From CAWABB01 sp963701735 (GTDB lineage Bacteria > Bacteroidota > Ignavibacteria > UBA10030 > UBA6906): a DNA stretch of 64,000 nucleotides. Every line of letters begins with the position of its first letter. Position 1 is the first letter of the stretch. This document shows positions 45,280 through 55,805 of the stretch, one piece after another. Where the stretch lies: assembly GCA_963701735.1 (NCBI GenBank), contig CAVPBI010000023.1, forward strand, positions 1 to 64,000. Direction: 5' to 3'. The notes under the pieces are model-generated. The model saw nothing but the letters and a program-made list of their open reading frames with translations, had not been told where the DNA came from and made no database searches. Made by a program: the position numbers and the translations under genes.

Positions 45280-46621
45280 ATGTCCCAGTACGTTCAGAAT
45301 CTCATAGCACAGGTGAAGGCAAAGAACCCCGCGGAGCCCGAGTTCCATCAGGCCGTAACGGAGGTTCTGGAGTCGCTGGACCTGGTGCTCCAGCGTCACC
45401 CGGAGTACCGCAGCGCGAAGATCCTCGAGCGCATGGTCGAGCCGGAGCGGGTCATCATGTTCCGGGTCCCCTGGACCGACGACCAGGGCGAGATCCACAT
45501 CAACCGCGGCTTCCGCATACAGATGAACAGCGCGATCGGGCCGTACAAGGGCGGCCTCCGGTTCCACCCCTCGGTCACGCTCGGCATCCTGAAGTTCCTG
45601 GCGTTCGAACAGGTCTTCAAGAACAGCCTCACCTCCCTCCCCATGGGCGGCGGCAAGGGCGGATCGGATTTCGATCCGAAAGGGAAGAGCGACCACGAAA
45701 TCATGCGGTTCTGCCAGAGCTTCATGACCGAGCTGTTCCGCCACATCGGACCGGACACCGACGTCCCGGCGGGCGACATCGGCGTCGGCACGCGAGAGAT
45801 CGGCTATCTGTTCGGACAGTACAAGCGCCTCACGCGCGAGTACTCGGGCGTCCTCACGGGCAAGGGGCTGAACTGGGGCGGCTCGCTCGTCCGTCCCGAG
45901 GCCACCGGCTACGGCGCCGTCTATTTCGCGGAAGAGATGCTGAAGACCCGCGGGCAGACGTTCGAAGGGAAAGTCGTCGCCGTGTCGGGATTCGGCAACG
46001 TCGCGTGGGGCGCCGCGCAGAAAGCGACCCAGCTCGGTGCGCGCGTCGTGACGCTCTCCGGCCCCGACGGATTCGTCTACGACGAGGCGGGCGTGCGCGG
46101 CGAGAAGATCGAGTACATGCTGGAGATGCGGTCCAGCGGCCACGACCGCGTGCAGGACTACGCTGACAAGTTCAAGGTTCCGTTCCACGCCGGAAAGCGT
46201 CCGTGGGCCGTGAAGGCGGATGTGGCGCTCCCCTGCGCGACGCAGAACGAGCTGGACGAGAACGACGCTCGCGAGCTGGTGAAGAACGGCTGCGTCTGCG
46301 TGTGCGAAGGCGCCAACATGCCGACGACCCTCGGCGGCGTGAAGGTGCTGCAGGACGCGAAGGTCCTCTTCTCCCCCGGCAAGGCCTCCAACGCAGGCGG
46401 AGTGGCGACCTCCGGCCTCGAAATGAGCCAGAACAGCATGCGGCTCCCGTGGCCGAAGGAAGAGGTGGACCAGCGCCTCCACCAGATCATGCGAGAACAT
46501 CCACAGCACGTGCCTGACGACCGCCGAGAAGTTCGGCGCGCCGGGCAACTACGTGGTCGGGGCCAATATCGCCGGCTTCCTCAAAGTCGCCGACGCCATG
46601 ATGGACCAGGGCCTCGTCTGA
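45280..46621 (+). CDS. gdhA: NADP-type glutamate dehydrogenase (frameshifted near the end)
   Basis: ATG 45280 has GGAG nearby. The product follows the hexameric bacterial GDH family: GFRIQMNSAIGPYKGGLRFH, the catalytic Lys region LPMGGGKGGSDFDPKGKSD, DVPAGDIGVGTREIGYLFG, the Rossmann motif VSGFGNVAWGAAQ and EGANMPTT. It interconverts 2-oxoglutarate plus ammonium with glutamate. A base shift near 46495 diverts the long frame. The continuing frame gives TCLTTAEKFGAPGNYVVGAN and ends MMDQGLV at 46619-46621, the normal length of about 447 residues. A strong terminator follows. Its place after the haem-sensing cluster may be chance or may link nitrogen metabolism to redox state. Confidence 0.93.
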
Positions 46622-46647
46622 GCTGCCCCCTCCCTCACCGTACCGCA

Positions 46648-46681
46648 GAGAGCCTCCCGCCCGGGAGGCTCTCGCGTTCTT
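46648..46681 (+). terminator. Terminator after glutamate dehydrogenase
   Basis: The GAGAGCCTCCC arm (46648-46658) pairs perfectly with 46663-46673 around GCCC, followed by GCGTTCTTG. The hairpin is strong but the T-run is weak. It lies 27 nt after the gdhA stop. Confidence 0.6.
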
Positions 46682-46734
46682 GACCGTCTGACGCCAATCC
46701 CGTATCATAGTCGAATACGGAGCAACGACAGTCC

Positions 46735-49720
46735 ATGGCCGCACCCCACCACCTGAACATCGAAGACATCGAAGGATCGCGCATCAAGAGCTTCCGGAAA
46801 CTGATGCGCTTCAAGGTCCGCGACATCCTCCTGGTCGCCAGCCTCTACGACCAGTACCTGTTCGAGGAAGACGGCCGGCTGTACGAGCTGATCCGCCAGG
46901 AGTTCCAGGGGCTCAACCTGAGCCACCCGCCCGAGCTCACGCACGTCACGACCAGCGCGGAGGCGATGGAGGTCCTCGACCAGGAAGGCCCGTTCGACCT
47001 GATCATCACGACCCTGCACATCGAGGACATGAACGCGGTCAGGTTCGCGCAGCGCGTGCGCGAAAGCGGCCTGGATACCCCGATCGTCCTGCTGGCCTAC
47101 GACAACCGCGAGCGCAAGGAGATCGTCACGCACTACGACACGTCCGTCTTCGACCAGATCTTCATCTGGCAGGGCGACTACCGGCTCATCATCGCCATCA
47201 TCAAATCGATCGAGGACCGGCTCAACGTCGACAACGACACGAAGGCGGTCGGCGTCCAGTCCATCATCCTCCTCGAAGACAACGTCAAGTTCTACTCCTC
47301 GTACCTCCCGATCATCTACACGGAGATCCTGAATCAGTCGCAGCGCCTGATCTCCGAGGGCGTCAATCTCAGCCACCGCTTCCTCCGCATGCGCGCCCGG
47401 CCGAAGATCCTCCTCTGCAACGACGTACGAAGAGGCGTGGACCTACTTCGAGCAGTACCGGGAGACGCTCCTCGGCATCATCTCCGACATCAACTTCACG
47501 CGCAAAGGCGTCGAAGGACCCGGAGGGCGGGCTCCGGTTCGCGGAGATGGTCAAACGGGAGTACACCGACATCCCCATCCTCCTGCAGTCCAGCAGCCGC
47601 GAGATGGAACCGCGCGCACGCGAGCTCGGCGTGTCGTTTCTCCTGAAGCAGTCGCCCCGGCTCCACCACGAGCTGCGGCAGTTCATGCTGGACAACTTCG
47701 GTTTCGGCGACTTCGTGTTCCGGGACGCCTCCGGCGCTGAGGTCGGCCCGCGCGCACAACCTGGTGACGCTCGAAGACCAGGCTGGTGACGGTCCCGGAC
47801 GAGAGCATCGTCTTCCACGCATCGCGCAACCATTTTTCCAACTGGCTGAAGGCCCGCACGGAGTTCTGGCTCGCGGAGCGCCTCCGCCCGCACAAGGTCA
47901 CGGATTTCGCAAGCGTCACTGCCCTTCGCAATGAGCTCATCGACTCCCTCCGCGAGTACCGCGGGATGCGGCAGCGGGGCGTGATCACCGACTTCACCCG
48001 GGAGTCGTTCGACCCGAAGAACAGCTTCGCGCGCATCGGCAGCGGATCGCTCGGCGGGAAAGCGCGCGGCCTCGGGTTTATCAACACGCTGATCAACACC
48101 TACGGCATCCACGACCGGTTCCCCGACGTCGAGATCTCCGTGCCGTCGGCCGTCGTCATCGCCACCGACGTGTTCGACCGATTCCTCGAGGAAAACAACC
48201 TGTTCTGGTTCGCGCTTCAGACATCGGACGATGCCGACATCCAGAACCGGTTCCTGGCCGCGGAGCGATTTCCGGGAGACATCATCTACCGGCTCTCGGA
48301 GTTCCTCGACCTCATCCGCGAGCCGCTCGCGGTACGCTCCTCGAGCCTGCTCGAGGACTCCCAGTACCAGCCGTTCGCTGGCGTGTACGAAACGTACATG
48401 ATCCCGAACAACCATCCCGACCACGGCGTCCGCCTGCAGCAGCTCCTGCATGCCGATCAAGCTGGTCTACGCGTCGACCTTCTCCAGGAAGGCGAAGGAC
48501 TACATGAAGGCGACCTCGTATCGCCTCGAGGAAGAGAAGATGGCGGTCATCATCCAGCGGATGGTGGGGGCCGAGCATAACGGGAGGTTCTATCCCGACT
48601 TTCGCGGGGGTGGGGAAATCGTACAATTTCTATCCGATCCCGCCGCAGAAATCCGACGACGGGATCGTGCATCGTGGCGCTGGGCCTCGGGAAGACGGTG
48701 GTCGAGGGCGGCAACACCGTCCGGTTCTGCCCCAAGTATCCGCGACATCTGCTGCAGTTCTTCTCGACGCGCGAGACCATCAGGAACGCGCAGCAGGACT
48801 TCTACGCACTCGACCTCGCCCGTGGGCTGGCCGGCAGCATGGAGGATCCGGAGCAGTACATCGTCCGGTATTCCCTGACGGACGCCGAATCCGACGGCAC
48901 GCTCTTCCACGCGGGGTCGACGTATTCCGCGGACAACGACACCGTGTACGACGGCATCTCCCGGAGCGGGAAGCGGGTGGTCACGTTCGCGCCGATCCTG
49001 AAGCACAAGGTCTTCCCTCTCCCCGAGATCCTGGATCTCGTGCTGGAGATGGGCTCGTGGGGCATGGGAACGGCAGTCGAGATCGAATTTGCCGTGAACG
49101 TGCAGGTGCCGCCCGGGGCTCCGAAAGAGTTTGCCTTCCTGCAGATCCGCCCGCTCGTGATGAGCTACGAGCCCGAGCAGCTGCGCACCGCGGATATTCC
49201 CGACGTGGGATTGATCAGCCGGAGCACGCAGGTCCTCGGCAACGGCGCCTACAACGATCTCTACGACATCGTGATGGTGGATATCCACAGGTTCGACCGC
49301 TCGCGGAGCCGCGAAACGGCCGAGGAGGTGAGCCGTCTGAACGCGAAGCTCGTCGACCAGAAGCGGCCGTACGTTCTGATCGGCGTGGGACGCTGGGGAA
49401 GCCTTGACCACTGGCTGGGTGTGCCCGTGACGTGGGATCAGATCGCCGGTGCGTGTGCGATCGTCGAGTGCGGGTTCAGAGACTTCAGCGTGACGCCGTC
49501 GCAGGGATCGCATTTCTTCCAGAACATCACGAGCTTCCGCGTCGGCTACTTCACGGTCAGCGAGGCGTCAGAGATCGGCTTCGTGGACTGGGAATGGCTG
49601 CTGCAGCAGCCGGCGATGGAAGAGATCGGGGTGACACGCCACCTCCGATTCGGCCAACCCTTCAGCGTGCACATCAGCGGGCAGGAGAACCTGGGGATCA
49701 TCACGAAGCCGGGCGTGTGA
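46735..49720 (+). CDS. Double-receiver protein with PEP/pyruvate-binding (PPDK N-type) domain (frameshifted)
   Basis: About 990 residues. The N-terminal part contains two receiver-like domains (DILLVASLYDQYLFEEDGRL...VLLAYDNRER; QSIILLEDNVKFYSSYLPII...ILLQSSSREM). The rest is an ATP-grasp-like PEP synthase / pyruvate phosphate dikinase N-domain (GSGSLGGKARGLGFINTLIN, REPLAVRSSSLLEDSQYQPF, IIQRMVGAEHNGRFYPDFAG, SPFA-type ends EFAFLQIRPLVMSYEPE). I find no phosphohistidine swivel motif (such as GGxxSHAAI) and no PEP-binding barrel, so it is not a complete PPS or PPDK. Frames change near 47420, 47750, 48455 and 48605. It may sense or bind ATP/pyruvate under phosphorelay control. It converges on a lone receiver gene. 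Confidence 0.72.
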
Positions 49721-49730
49721 TCCTCCCCCT

Positions 49731-50138
49731 TCAGTGGCCGGCGGCCGCGGTCGCCTTCCGGATTTCGTCCTTGATCTCCTGAACCTCGACGCGTCCCTTC
49801 CTGAGATAACGGATGCCGCGCGCCTGGAACTCGAGGACTTCCTTCTGCATCAGCTCGCGGCCGGAGATGATGATGATGGGTATCTTCTTCGTCTCCGCGT
49901 TCGCCTGCAGGTCGTTAATGTACTCGAACCCCCCCTTCCTTCGGAGGGCCAGGTCCATGAGGATCACGGCGGGCTTGTGCTCTTCCACCCAGGCCACGAT
50001 GTCCGCGTCGCCCAGAGGAAACTGAAGCCCTTCATAGCCCTCGTCTTCGACGATGAACTTGAGAAGATTCGAGAAGTCCACGCTGTCCTCGACGATGAGG
50101 ACCGGAGGACGTGTGCCTGGTTTGAGATGTCGTGGCAT
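49731..50138 (-). CDS. Single-domain response regulator
   Basis: The 135-residue CheY-like receiver has VLIVEDSVDFSNLLKFIVED, the phospho-acceptor Asp in VILMDLALRRKGGFEYIND, and YLRKGRVEV near the Lys site. There is no output domain. It faces the double-receiver protein tail to tail with a 10-bp gap. It may act as a phosphate shuttle for the nearby kinases, but no specific partner is shown. Confidence 0.88.
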   Translation of the reverse strand: MPRHLKPGTRPPVLIVEDSVDFSNLLKFIVEDEGYEGLQFPLGDADIVAWVEEHKPAVILMDLALRRKGGFEYINDLQANAETKKIPIIIISGRELMQKEVLEFQARGIRYLRKGRVEVQEIKDEIRKATAAAGH

Positions 50139-50254
50139 GCCGTCGATTGGCGTTGTGGGAACGGAGAAGGACAGCGGTGGATAGGCGAAGATACGCGAAT
50201 GACCCTACGAAATCAACATCTCCGGTCCCCCGCACCGCATAAAGAAAGATTAAT

Positions 50255-50283
50255 TTGGAGGACGCCCGGGATATCGGTATAAT
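50255..50283 (+). promoter_or_regulatory. Sigma-70-type promoter for the lipoprotein gene
   Basis: TTGGAG (50255-50260), a 17-bp spacer and a perfect TATAAT (50278-50283) lie about 45 bp upstream of the start at 50328. The -35 hexamer is weak but the spacing is ideal. Confidence 0.5.
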
Positions 50284-50327
50284 TGTGCGGTTTTCTATCC
50301 TATCAGTCACCAATTGGAGAGTTGCGG

Positions 50328-50786
50328 ATGCGTTTCCCAATCGTCGGACTCCTGTCCGTGGCGGCGACCGCGACGCTGATGTCCTGTGCCTCCCTCAAGA
50401 TCGAGAACGTCGACTTCGGGTGGCCGGTCGAGAGCGTCATTTCGGTCGGCGACGACAACGTGGCCCAGGACAAGCGCTACAGCGTCAGTTTCCCCACGAC
50501 GGCCCTGGCCATGGAGGAATTCCAGAACCCGGACGCCCTCAAGGGCGCCAAGCTTCGCGTGCTGAGAGATGCCCAGGGTTACTATTTCGTGACCGGGCCG
50601 AAGTTCCGGAACGTGTACGTCTTTGAACCCGGCGAGGGCACGCTCTCCCAGGAAAGCAAGATCCTGGTGTCAGAGACGGGCCTGAAGGACCCCGCGCTCA
50701 ACAATCGCGCTCCGAATATCGAGATCGTTGACGGCGATTCGCTCAAGAAGGTCCTCACCCCGAGCGGCATCCTGGAGGGGAAATAA
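50328..50786 (+). CDS. Small predicted lipoprotein
   Basis: ATG 50328 follows TTGGAGAG. The signal (MRFPIVGLLSVAATATLMSC) ends in a lipobox-like LMSC with the acceptor Cys at 20. The mature part has VISVGDDNVAQDKRYSVSFP and GYYFVTGPKFRNVYVFEPGE. I do not recognise the family. The next gene, one base beyond the stop, encodes a coiled-coil membrane protein and probably shares the transcript, so the two may form one envelope complex. Length 152 residues, intact. Confidence 0.72.
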   Translation: MRFPIVGLLSVAATATLMSCASLKIENVDFGWPVESVISVGDDNVAQDKRYSVSFPTTALAMEEFQNPDALKGAKLRVLRDAQGYYFVTGPKFRNVYVFEPGEGTLSQESKILVSETGLKDPALNNRAPNIEIVDGDSLKKVLTPSGILEGK

Positions 50787-50787
50787 C

Positions 50788-52045
50788 ATGCGCACGAAAG
50801 CACTACCCATGCTGGCTCTCCTGCTGCTGTCGCTTGCGGCCGTCGCGCAGGAGTCCGATTTTGCCGTGAAGCAGTCGTTCGAAATCCGCGTGACCGAGAT
50901 CCGGAAGGCGATCGACGGCGCCGCGAGCGTCGCGACGCTCGACTCGCTCAAGGGTGAGATCGCCACGCTCGAGCGTGACTTCGACGGCAAGCGCGAGTTC
51001 CTCGATCGCGCCCTCTATCCGCATACATACGACCAAACGCTTGTTGAGCTCAAAGACCTCCACCTCATCACCTACGACCGGGTCTATCTGATCCAGACCC
51101 AGGGCATCCGGCTCAGCGATCTTGAGGCTCAGATCACGGCGATGAGTCTGCAGATCGACACGCTCACGAACGAGAAGAACAGCCTCTTCGCCGAGCTGCA
51201 GAAGTCGAAGAAGAACCAGACCGAGCTGCGCGAGGTCGTGCGGCGCCTGTCTGCCAACCTTGATGCGAAGGACAAGCTCATCTTTGCCATGACCGATTCA
51301 ATCTTCCTCCCGTACGGGAAGGATCTGAATCAGGCATCGGAGATGCAGAAGGAAGCTGTCGGGAAGAGGCTCGGGCAGGCCAACGTCCTGACGCGCGTGA
51401 ACGAGATCGCGACGGACAACATCCGCTTCCTCGAGTCGACCCAGCTGCAACCGAAGGACTACGCGAACCTGATCGACCAGCAGGAGCAGTTCTCGACAAA
51501 GTGGAACGGTCTGCGGGAGAAGATGGTAGCGGTAGCCCTGCCAGCCTTCCACCCGGCCTGCCGCGACCGCCAAGACCAGGAAAGGCGTTCCGGTCGTCAC
51601 GACTGCCACGCCCCAGCCGGGCGCACAGGTCGATTCCGTCGTGAACGCGTGGAACCTGAAGCTTCAGGAAAGCCTGATGTCTTCGATCGAGAAGGAGTTT
51701 TCGGCGAACGGGATTACGCTGCAGCCGTTCAACGATGCGAAGACGTTCTCCCAGAGCGTGCGGGCGTACATTGCAACCCTGAAGACGTCCGGCCAGGATC
51801 CGACCGTGTTCGTGGACAAAGTCTGGAAAGAGCGTATCGACAAGGAGTGGCGCGAGGTGCTATCGAAGGAGTCGATGCTCGGAAAGGCAGAGTACGCGGC
51901 GCTCGATCAGCTCGTCAGCGAGCTGCACGCCGAGCAGGTGGGCGGGCACTTCTACCTGTACGTTGTGTTGATCCTCGCCCTGATCGTGGCGATCTGGTGG
52001 TTCTTCTTCAGGAAGCCCAAGGCCAGGAAAGCCGAGCAAGAATAG
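50788..52045 (+). CDS. Secreted coiled-coil protein with C-terminal membrane helix (frameshifted)
   Basis: Start ATG 50788 is followed by a signal peptide (MRTKALPMLALLLLSLAAVA). The body (residues 60-280) is a Gln/Glu/Leu-rich coiled coil (LSDLEAQITAMSLQIDTLTN, ELREVVRRLSANLDAKDKL). A frame change near 51535 continues into ESLMSSIEKEFSANGITLQP and a terminal helix HFYLYVVLILALIVAIWWFF with a basic tail (RKPKARKAEQE). This is a periplasmic scaffold anchored at its C-terminus. It pairs with the preceding lipoprotein. I do not recognise a family. A strong terminator follows. Confidence 0.65.
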
Positions 52046-52105
52046 CCTGAACCCCTGTCCCGGGGCGCGCACCAGCAGCCCGGACGGCCAGCGGGCAATG
52101 ACACG

Positions 52106-52140
52106 ACGAGGGGCGGCATGCATGCCGCCCCTCGTTCGTT
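52106..52140 (+). terminator. Long perfect-palindrome terminator
   Basis: Bases 52106-52135 form a 30-nt perfect palindrome (arm ACGAGGGGCGGCATG). The sequence following it (TCGTTCTTC) is T-rich. It lies about 60 bases after the coiled-coil gene and 96 bases from the end of the convergent M64 gene, so it can stop transcription from either side. Confidence 0.7.
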
Positions 52141-52231
52141 CTTCAACGGGTCATGGGTCCCCTCAACCGCCGCCACCCGCATCACACCTGACCTCTCTTC
52201 TCATCCCGGCGCAGCTGCCGGCCCGGCTTCC

Positions 52232-53656
52232 CTACCTGCTGTAGAAGTCTACAACGCGCTCAATCGCCGCGCTGCACACCGGGTCGAACGCGATCAGGCT
52301 GAGCGTGAACATCCGGCAGTCGACCGCCGGACGGTAGATCCCTTTCGACGCGTACCCCGCACCTTCGAAGACCCCGACCTTCCCCGCAAACGCTGACGTC
52401 TTCAGGATCTCCATCGACCGCTTGTACAGCGGCTCGCGCTTCGCGTAATAGTCCGGAGCCAGCCGGTCAAGCTTGGCGCGCTCCGACTCCACGCTGTCAA
52501 ATGCCGCCTTTTCCCACGGCGTCGGCACTTCGATCCCTTCCGAGAGGAAGCTCTTCCATCTCACATTCTTCTTGTCCGGCAGCACGGTCAGGTTCGGCTC
52601 CCATGGCTCCACGCCCTGCGGATAGAACTCGTCATAGGCGACGGACGACGCGTAGTACTCGTCACCCAGCCCCCCGAACGAATGTCCGAACTCGTGGACG
52701 TACACGTACTCCATCTGCCACTCCTGCCCCTGTGTGGTCTCGCCCGTGTACGTGGTAGCGTACAGGTTATAGATCCCGCCGCCGCCGTACCGCGAATCAT
52801 TGATGAGGATGCAGATGAAGTCGTACGGCGCCGCAGCCGCCGCATCACGAAGCGCCTTGTTGTCGGTCGTGAGGACGTACCGGGCCGATCCGAACGTGTT
52901 GTACATGGTCCCGAGAGCGTTGTTCTTCCAGACGTTCTTGTCAGGAATGTCGATCCCGCTCTCGCCCGACTCCACCTCCACAGTCCAAACGTTGAAGTCG
53001 TCCTTTCTCCCGTTGAACGGCGGGGTGGAGAACATCGCGTCGTTGTACTTCTTTGCGTCGGCGCGGAACTTCTCCATGTCCGCCTTTGCGTATCCGTCGC
53101 CCAGGATGACGATGTCCACCTTCTTCGCCGGCGGACCGTTCTCGAAAAGCTTCCCGACCTTGTACGGGGAGGTTCTCTTTTCCTTCCGGACCTGTGTCGG
53201 ATCGGCCGGATCGATCGTCATGGAAAAGAGCTCGTGGAAGATCATCCGTTTGTCGCGACGTGCGACCGTGAGCTGGATCGGTCGCTTCGGGAAGGGCATC
53301 CGCGCCGATTCGCTGAAGGTTCTGTAGATCCCCCGGGCCGCTTCATCGGTGGTCTGCCACTCGTTGAACATCGAGGAGAATCCGCGCGAAAAGATCAACT
53401 GTCCGGTCGCCAGGTCATAGACCCGGACGATGAACTCCCCGAGGTTCAGCGTGTCCACGAGATTGGCCGTGCTCCCGGCCCAGGGGCCATCGTCGACAGC
53501 CTGGTCGACGCTGAAGCTCTCCGAGCCCTTTGTGCCCGTGTGGTAGTAGTCCACACGGAGGGTTCGGTCGGTGAAATAGGAGGAGAAGGAAACCTGAGCG
53601 GACGCGCTTGTTCCGATGGCCGCCGCCAGCAGCACGACTGCAAGGACTCTATGCAT
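52232..53656 (-). CDS. Secreted M64-family metallopeptidase
   Basis: The 474-residue protein starts with a signal peptide (MHRVLAVVLLAAAIGTSASA). An N-terminal beta-domain (residues 21-150) precedes the catalytic domain. That domain has VDIVILGDGYAKADMEKF, GIDIPDK...NALGTMYN, and the zinc motif HEFGHSFGGLGDEYY with His 321, Glu 322, His 325 and Asp 332 (HExxHxxxGxxD type). M64 (IgA peptidase-like) enzymes are extracytoplasmic metallopeptidases of Bacteroidota and relatives. There is no T9SS tail, so it may be periplasmic or released in another way. It is intact and precedes a small outer-membrane gene on its 5' side with a 14-bp gap. Confidence 0.9.
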   Translation of the reverse strand: MHRVLAVVLLAAAIGTSASAQVSFSSYFTDRTLRVDYYHTGTKGSESFSVDQAVDDGPWAGSTANLVDTLNLGEFIVRVYDLATGQLIFSRGFSSMFNEWQTTDEAARGIYRTFSESARMPFPKRPIQLTVARRDKRMIFHELFSMTIDPADPTQVRKEKRTSPYKVGKLFENGPPAKKVDIVILGDGYAKADMEKFRADAKKYNDAMFSTPPFNGRKDDFNVWTVEVESGESGIDIPDKNVWKNNALGTMYNTFGSARYVLTTDNKALRDAAAAAPYDFICILINDSRYGGGGIYNLYATTYTGETTQGQEWQMEYVYVHEFGHSFGGLGDEYYASSVAYDEFYPQGVEPWEPNLTVLPDKKNVRWKSFLSEGIEVPTPWEKAAFDSVESERAKLDRLAPDYYAKREPLYKRSMEILKTSAFAGKVGVFEGAGYASKGIYRPAVDCRMFTLSLIAFDPVCSAAIERVVDFYSR

Positions 53657-53670
53657 AGGGATCTCTGCTG

Positions 53671-54147
53671 TTAATCGAAGAAGAACCGCACGCCGAGGGC
53701 GCCGGTCATGTCAAAGTCGGTCTTTGGCGCAAGGTCAAGGACAGGGGCGATTTCCAGGAATACGTCCAGCGGGGTATTGCGGGGCCACCATGCGATGCCG
53801 CCCGGGATGCGCACGCCGATCCGCGCATCGTCGCTCAGGCCCACCCGCCCGCCGATGCCGGCATACAGCACAAAGCGCTCGCTCGACCTGATGACGTGCG
53901 GAAAATGCCACAGGTAGTCAGCGTGGATATGCATGTACCCCTCGTGAGAAAACGACCATGCGAGGCCCATATCGATTGCGTTGTTCTGGGAAACCCAGAG
54001 CTTGCCGCTGAGGCCCGTCGGTGACCCCACCATGATCCCGAGCCCGAAGCCCTTGTCCTCTGCATGGAGAGCTCCGGCACACGGTGCAGCGATCGCGCCA
54101 CCCAGGGCCATCAGAAGAAGAAAGAAACGAATTCGCTTCACCATCAT
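53671..54147 (-). CDS. Small outer-membrane beta-barrel protein
   Basis: ATG 54145-54147 (or 54142-54144, where the ribosome-site spacing is ambiguous) opens a signal peptide (VKRIRFFLLLMALGGAIAAP). The rest, about 130 residues, is an alternating beta pattern with glycine turns (GFGLGIMVGSPTGLSGKLWV, FVLYAGIGGRVGLSDDARIG) and a final aromatic end (VRFFFD), typical of small 8-stranded barrels. It resembles DUF3996-like proteins, which have no known function. It lies 14 bp before the M64 gene on the same strand and could be in an operon with it. Confidence 0.7.
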   Translation of the reverse strand: MMVKRIRFFLLLMALGGAIAAPCAGALHAEDKGFGLGIMVGSPTGLSGKLWVSQNNAIDMGLAWSFSHEGYMHIHADYLWHFPHVIRSSERFVLYAGIGGRVGLSDDARIGVRIPGGIAWWPRNTPLDVFLEIAPVLDLAPKTDFDMTGALGVRFFFD

Positions 54148-54315
54148 CCTCCCCCACCGCACTATGAATGGATACGTGCCGAACCTACCTTCGCAAGATA
54201 TTCATTTTCACTCTGAAGCGAAAGTTGCATTTGGACGTGTGTTTCGTTACCATCGAGGCCTGATTTCACCCCGGTCGCCGTTTCCATTCGCCTCCGCTAC
54301 CATCGAGCGAGTCCG

Positions 54316-55746
54316 ATGCTTGAAGTCCTCCAGCTTCTGCCCGAATACGTTTTGCACTGGCTTGTGCAGAACGGGTCCGAACACCGGGTCGAGCGGCAGC
54401 AGGTCTTGATCGAGCGTGGAGCGCAGGTACCCGGCCTCTACATCGTGCTGGATGGGCTCTTCACCGTCAGCGCCCCCGGGACCGAAGGCCATATCGAACA
54501 TGCGACCGCCGGAACGATGCTGGGCGACGTCTCGTTCTTCACGGACGAGCCGGCAGCCGGCACCATCGTGGCCGAAGAGCCGGGACTTGTCCTGCATATT
54601 GACAGGCGCAAGCTCCGGGACAAGCTCAATTACGACCGTGCGTACGCTGCGGACTTCTATCGCGCGCTCCTGATTGCGACAACGGAGCGGTACAAGCACG
54701 CCATGTCGCAACTCGCGGCAGCCAGGGCGGAGGCACAGCCGACCCCGGCGGACGATCCCACGGTGATTCGAGCCCGGGAGCTCATCGCACGGTACAAGCG
54801 AACGCTTGTTGAGATGGACAAGGAAGCGATGAAGGGGGGAGGAATTCCAGACGGGCGGTTCACCCGATTCCTCGCCGAGGCGGGAGAGCTCATGATGGCG
54901 CTTCACAACGTCCTTGGAACAGCATCTCCGCTGCCGGAGGCTCAGAGGGCGCTGCTCGGCGCCGAGCTGCAGCATGAAATGCTCCCGTACGTGCTCACCA
55001 CCGAAACAGCAGAGCGTTTCTACTCGAAGCCGCGCGGGTATGCGGGGGATTACCTTGCGATCCACTACATCTACCAGAACCAGGCACGCGGCACGGGTCG
55101 CATGGGGCCGATTGTGGACAGGATGTTTCTCGAGACCCCCCCATCCCGCGCGGTTCGGAACCGGCGCACGCTCCTGGCGAACGAGATTGCCGACACGGTC
55201 CTGGGAAAGAACGGGTCCACGACGCGCGTCATGTGCCTTGCCAGCGGGCCCGCGACGGAGGTCTTCGACGCCTTCGAGCGGGTGCCTGACCCGGCGAAGC
55301 TCAAGGCCACGCTCCTGGACATCGATCTTCAGGCGCTGGCATTCGTGGATGATCTCCGGTCGCGCCGGAAGCTGACGAATCAGATCACGCTCGTGAATGA
55401 GAATCTGATCGCGCTGTTTCTCGGACGCACCAGGGTGAACGTCGAGCCGCAGGATCTCATCTACAGCATCGGGCTCATCGACTACCTGAATGACAAGCTT
55501 GTCGGGAAACTCCTGCAGTTCGTTTTCGCCAATCTCGCCCCCGGCGGAAGGGTGATCCTCGGGAATTTCCACCCGAAGAACCCGGCGAAGGAATTCATGG
55601 ATTATGTCCTCGAGTGGAACCTCATCCACCGGACGGAGGAGGACATGGACCGGTTGTTCCGCGAATCGCCGTTTCAGCGACCGAGCACGAGAATACAGTT
55701 CGAAGCGGAGGGCATCAACCTCTTCGCGGAGTGTGTCAAGGCATAG
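54316..55746 (+). CDS. Cyclic nucleotide-binding domain fused to SAM methyltransferase-like domain
   Basis: Residues 1-125 form a cNMP-binding domain (VLIERGAQVPGLYIVLDGLF, ATAGTMLGDVSFFTDEPAAG). Residues about 185-470 contain a class I methyltransferase-like domain with YSKPRGYAGDYLAIHYIYQN, VMCLASGPATEVFDAFERVP, LLDIDLQALAFVDDL and LAPGGRVILGNFHPKNPAKE. This layout is found in proteins annotated as 3-hydroxypalmitate methyl ester synthase (PhcB-like). The product may therefore be a fatty acid methyl ester signal, but that is an inference. The 476-residue gene is intact. The receiver-cyclase at 31181 could supply the nucleotide. Confidence 0.78.
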   Translation: MLEVLQLLPEYVLHWLVQNGSEHRVERQQVLIERGAQVPGLYIVLDGLFTVSAPGTEGHIEHATAGTMLGDVSFFTDEPAAGTIVAEEPGLVLHIDRRKLRDKLNYDRAYAADFYRALLIATTERYKHAMSQLAAARAEAQPTPADDPTVIRARELIARYKRTLVEMDKEAMKGGGIPDGRFTRFLAEAGELMMALHNVLGTASPLPEAQRALLGAELQHEMLPYVLTTETAERFYSKPRGYAGDYLAIHYIYQNQARGTGRMGPIVDRMFLETPPSRAVRNRRTLLANEIADTVLGKNGSTTRVMCLASGPATEVFDAFERVPDPAKLKATLLDIDLQALAFVDDLRSRRKLTNQITLVNENLIALFLGRTRVNVEPQDLIYSIGLIDYLNDKLVGKLLQFVFANLAPGGRVILGNFHPKNPAKEFMDYVLEWNLIHRTEEDMDRLFRESPFQRPSTRIQFEAEGINLFAECVKA

Positions 55747-55805
55747 CTCCCGCCGCACCAGGTCCTGGCGCCCCTCCCGCAGCTGTTCCCCGGGTTGTTT
55801 TGGAG

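Noticed and set aside
54247..55758. A 503-codon minus-strand frame opposite the cNMP/methyltransferase gene
   Set aside because: The plus strand has clear cNMP-binding and methyltransferase motifs; the minus frame is antisense composition.
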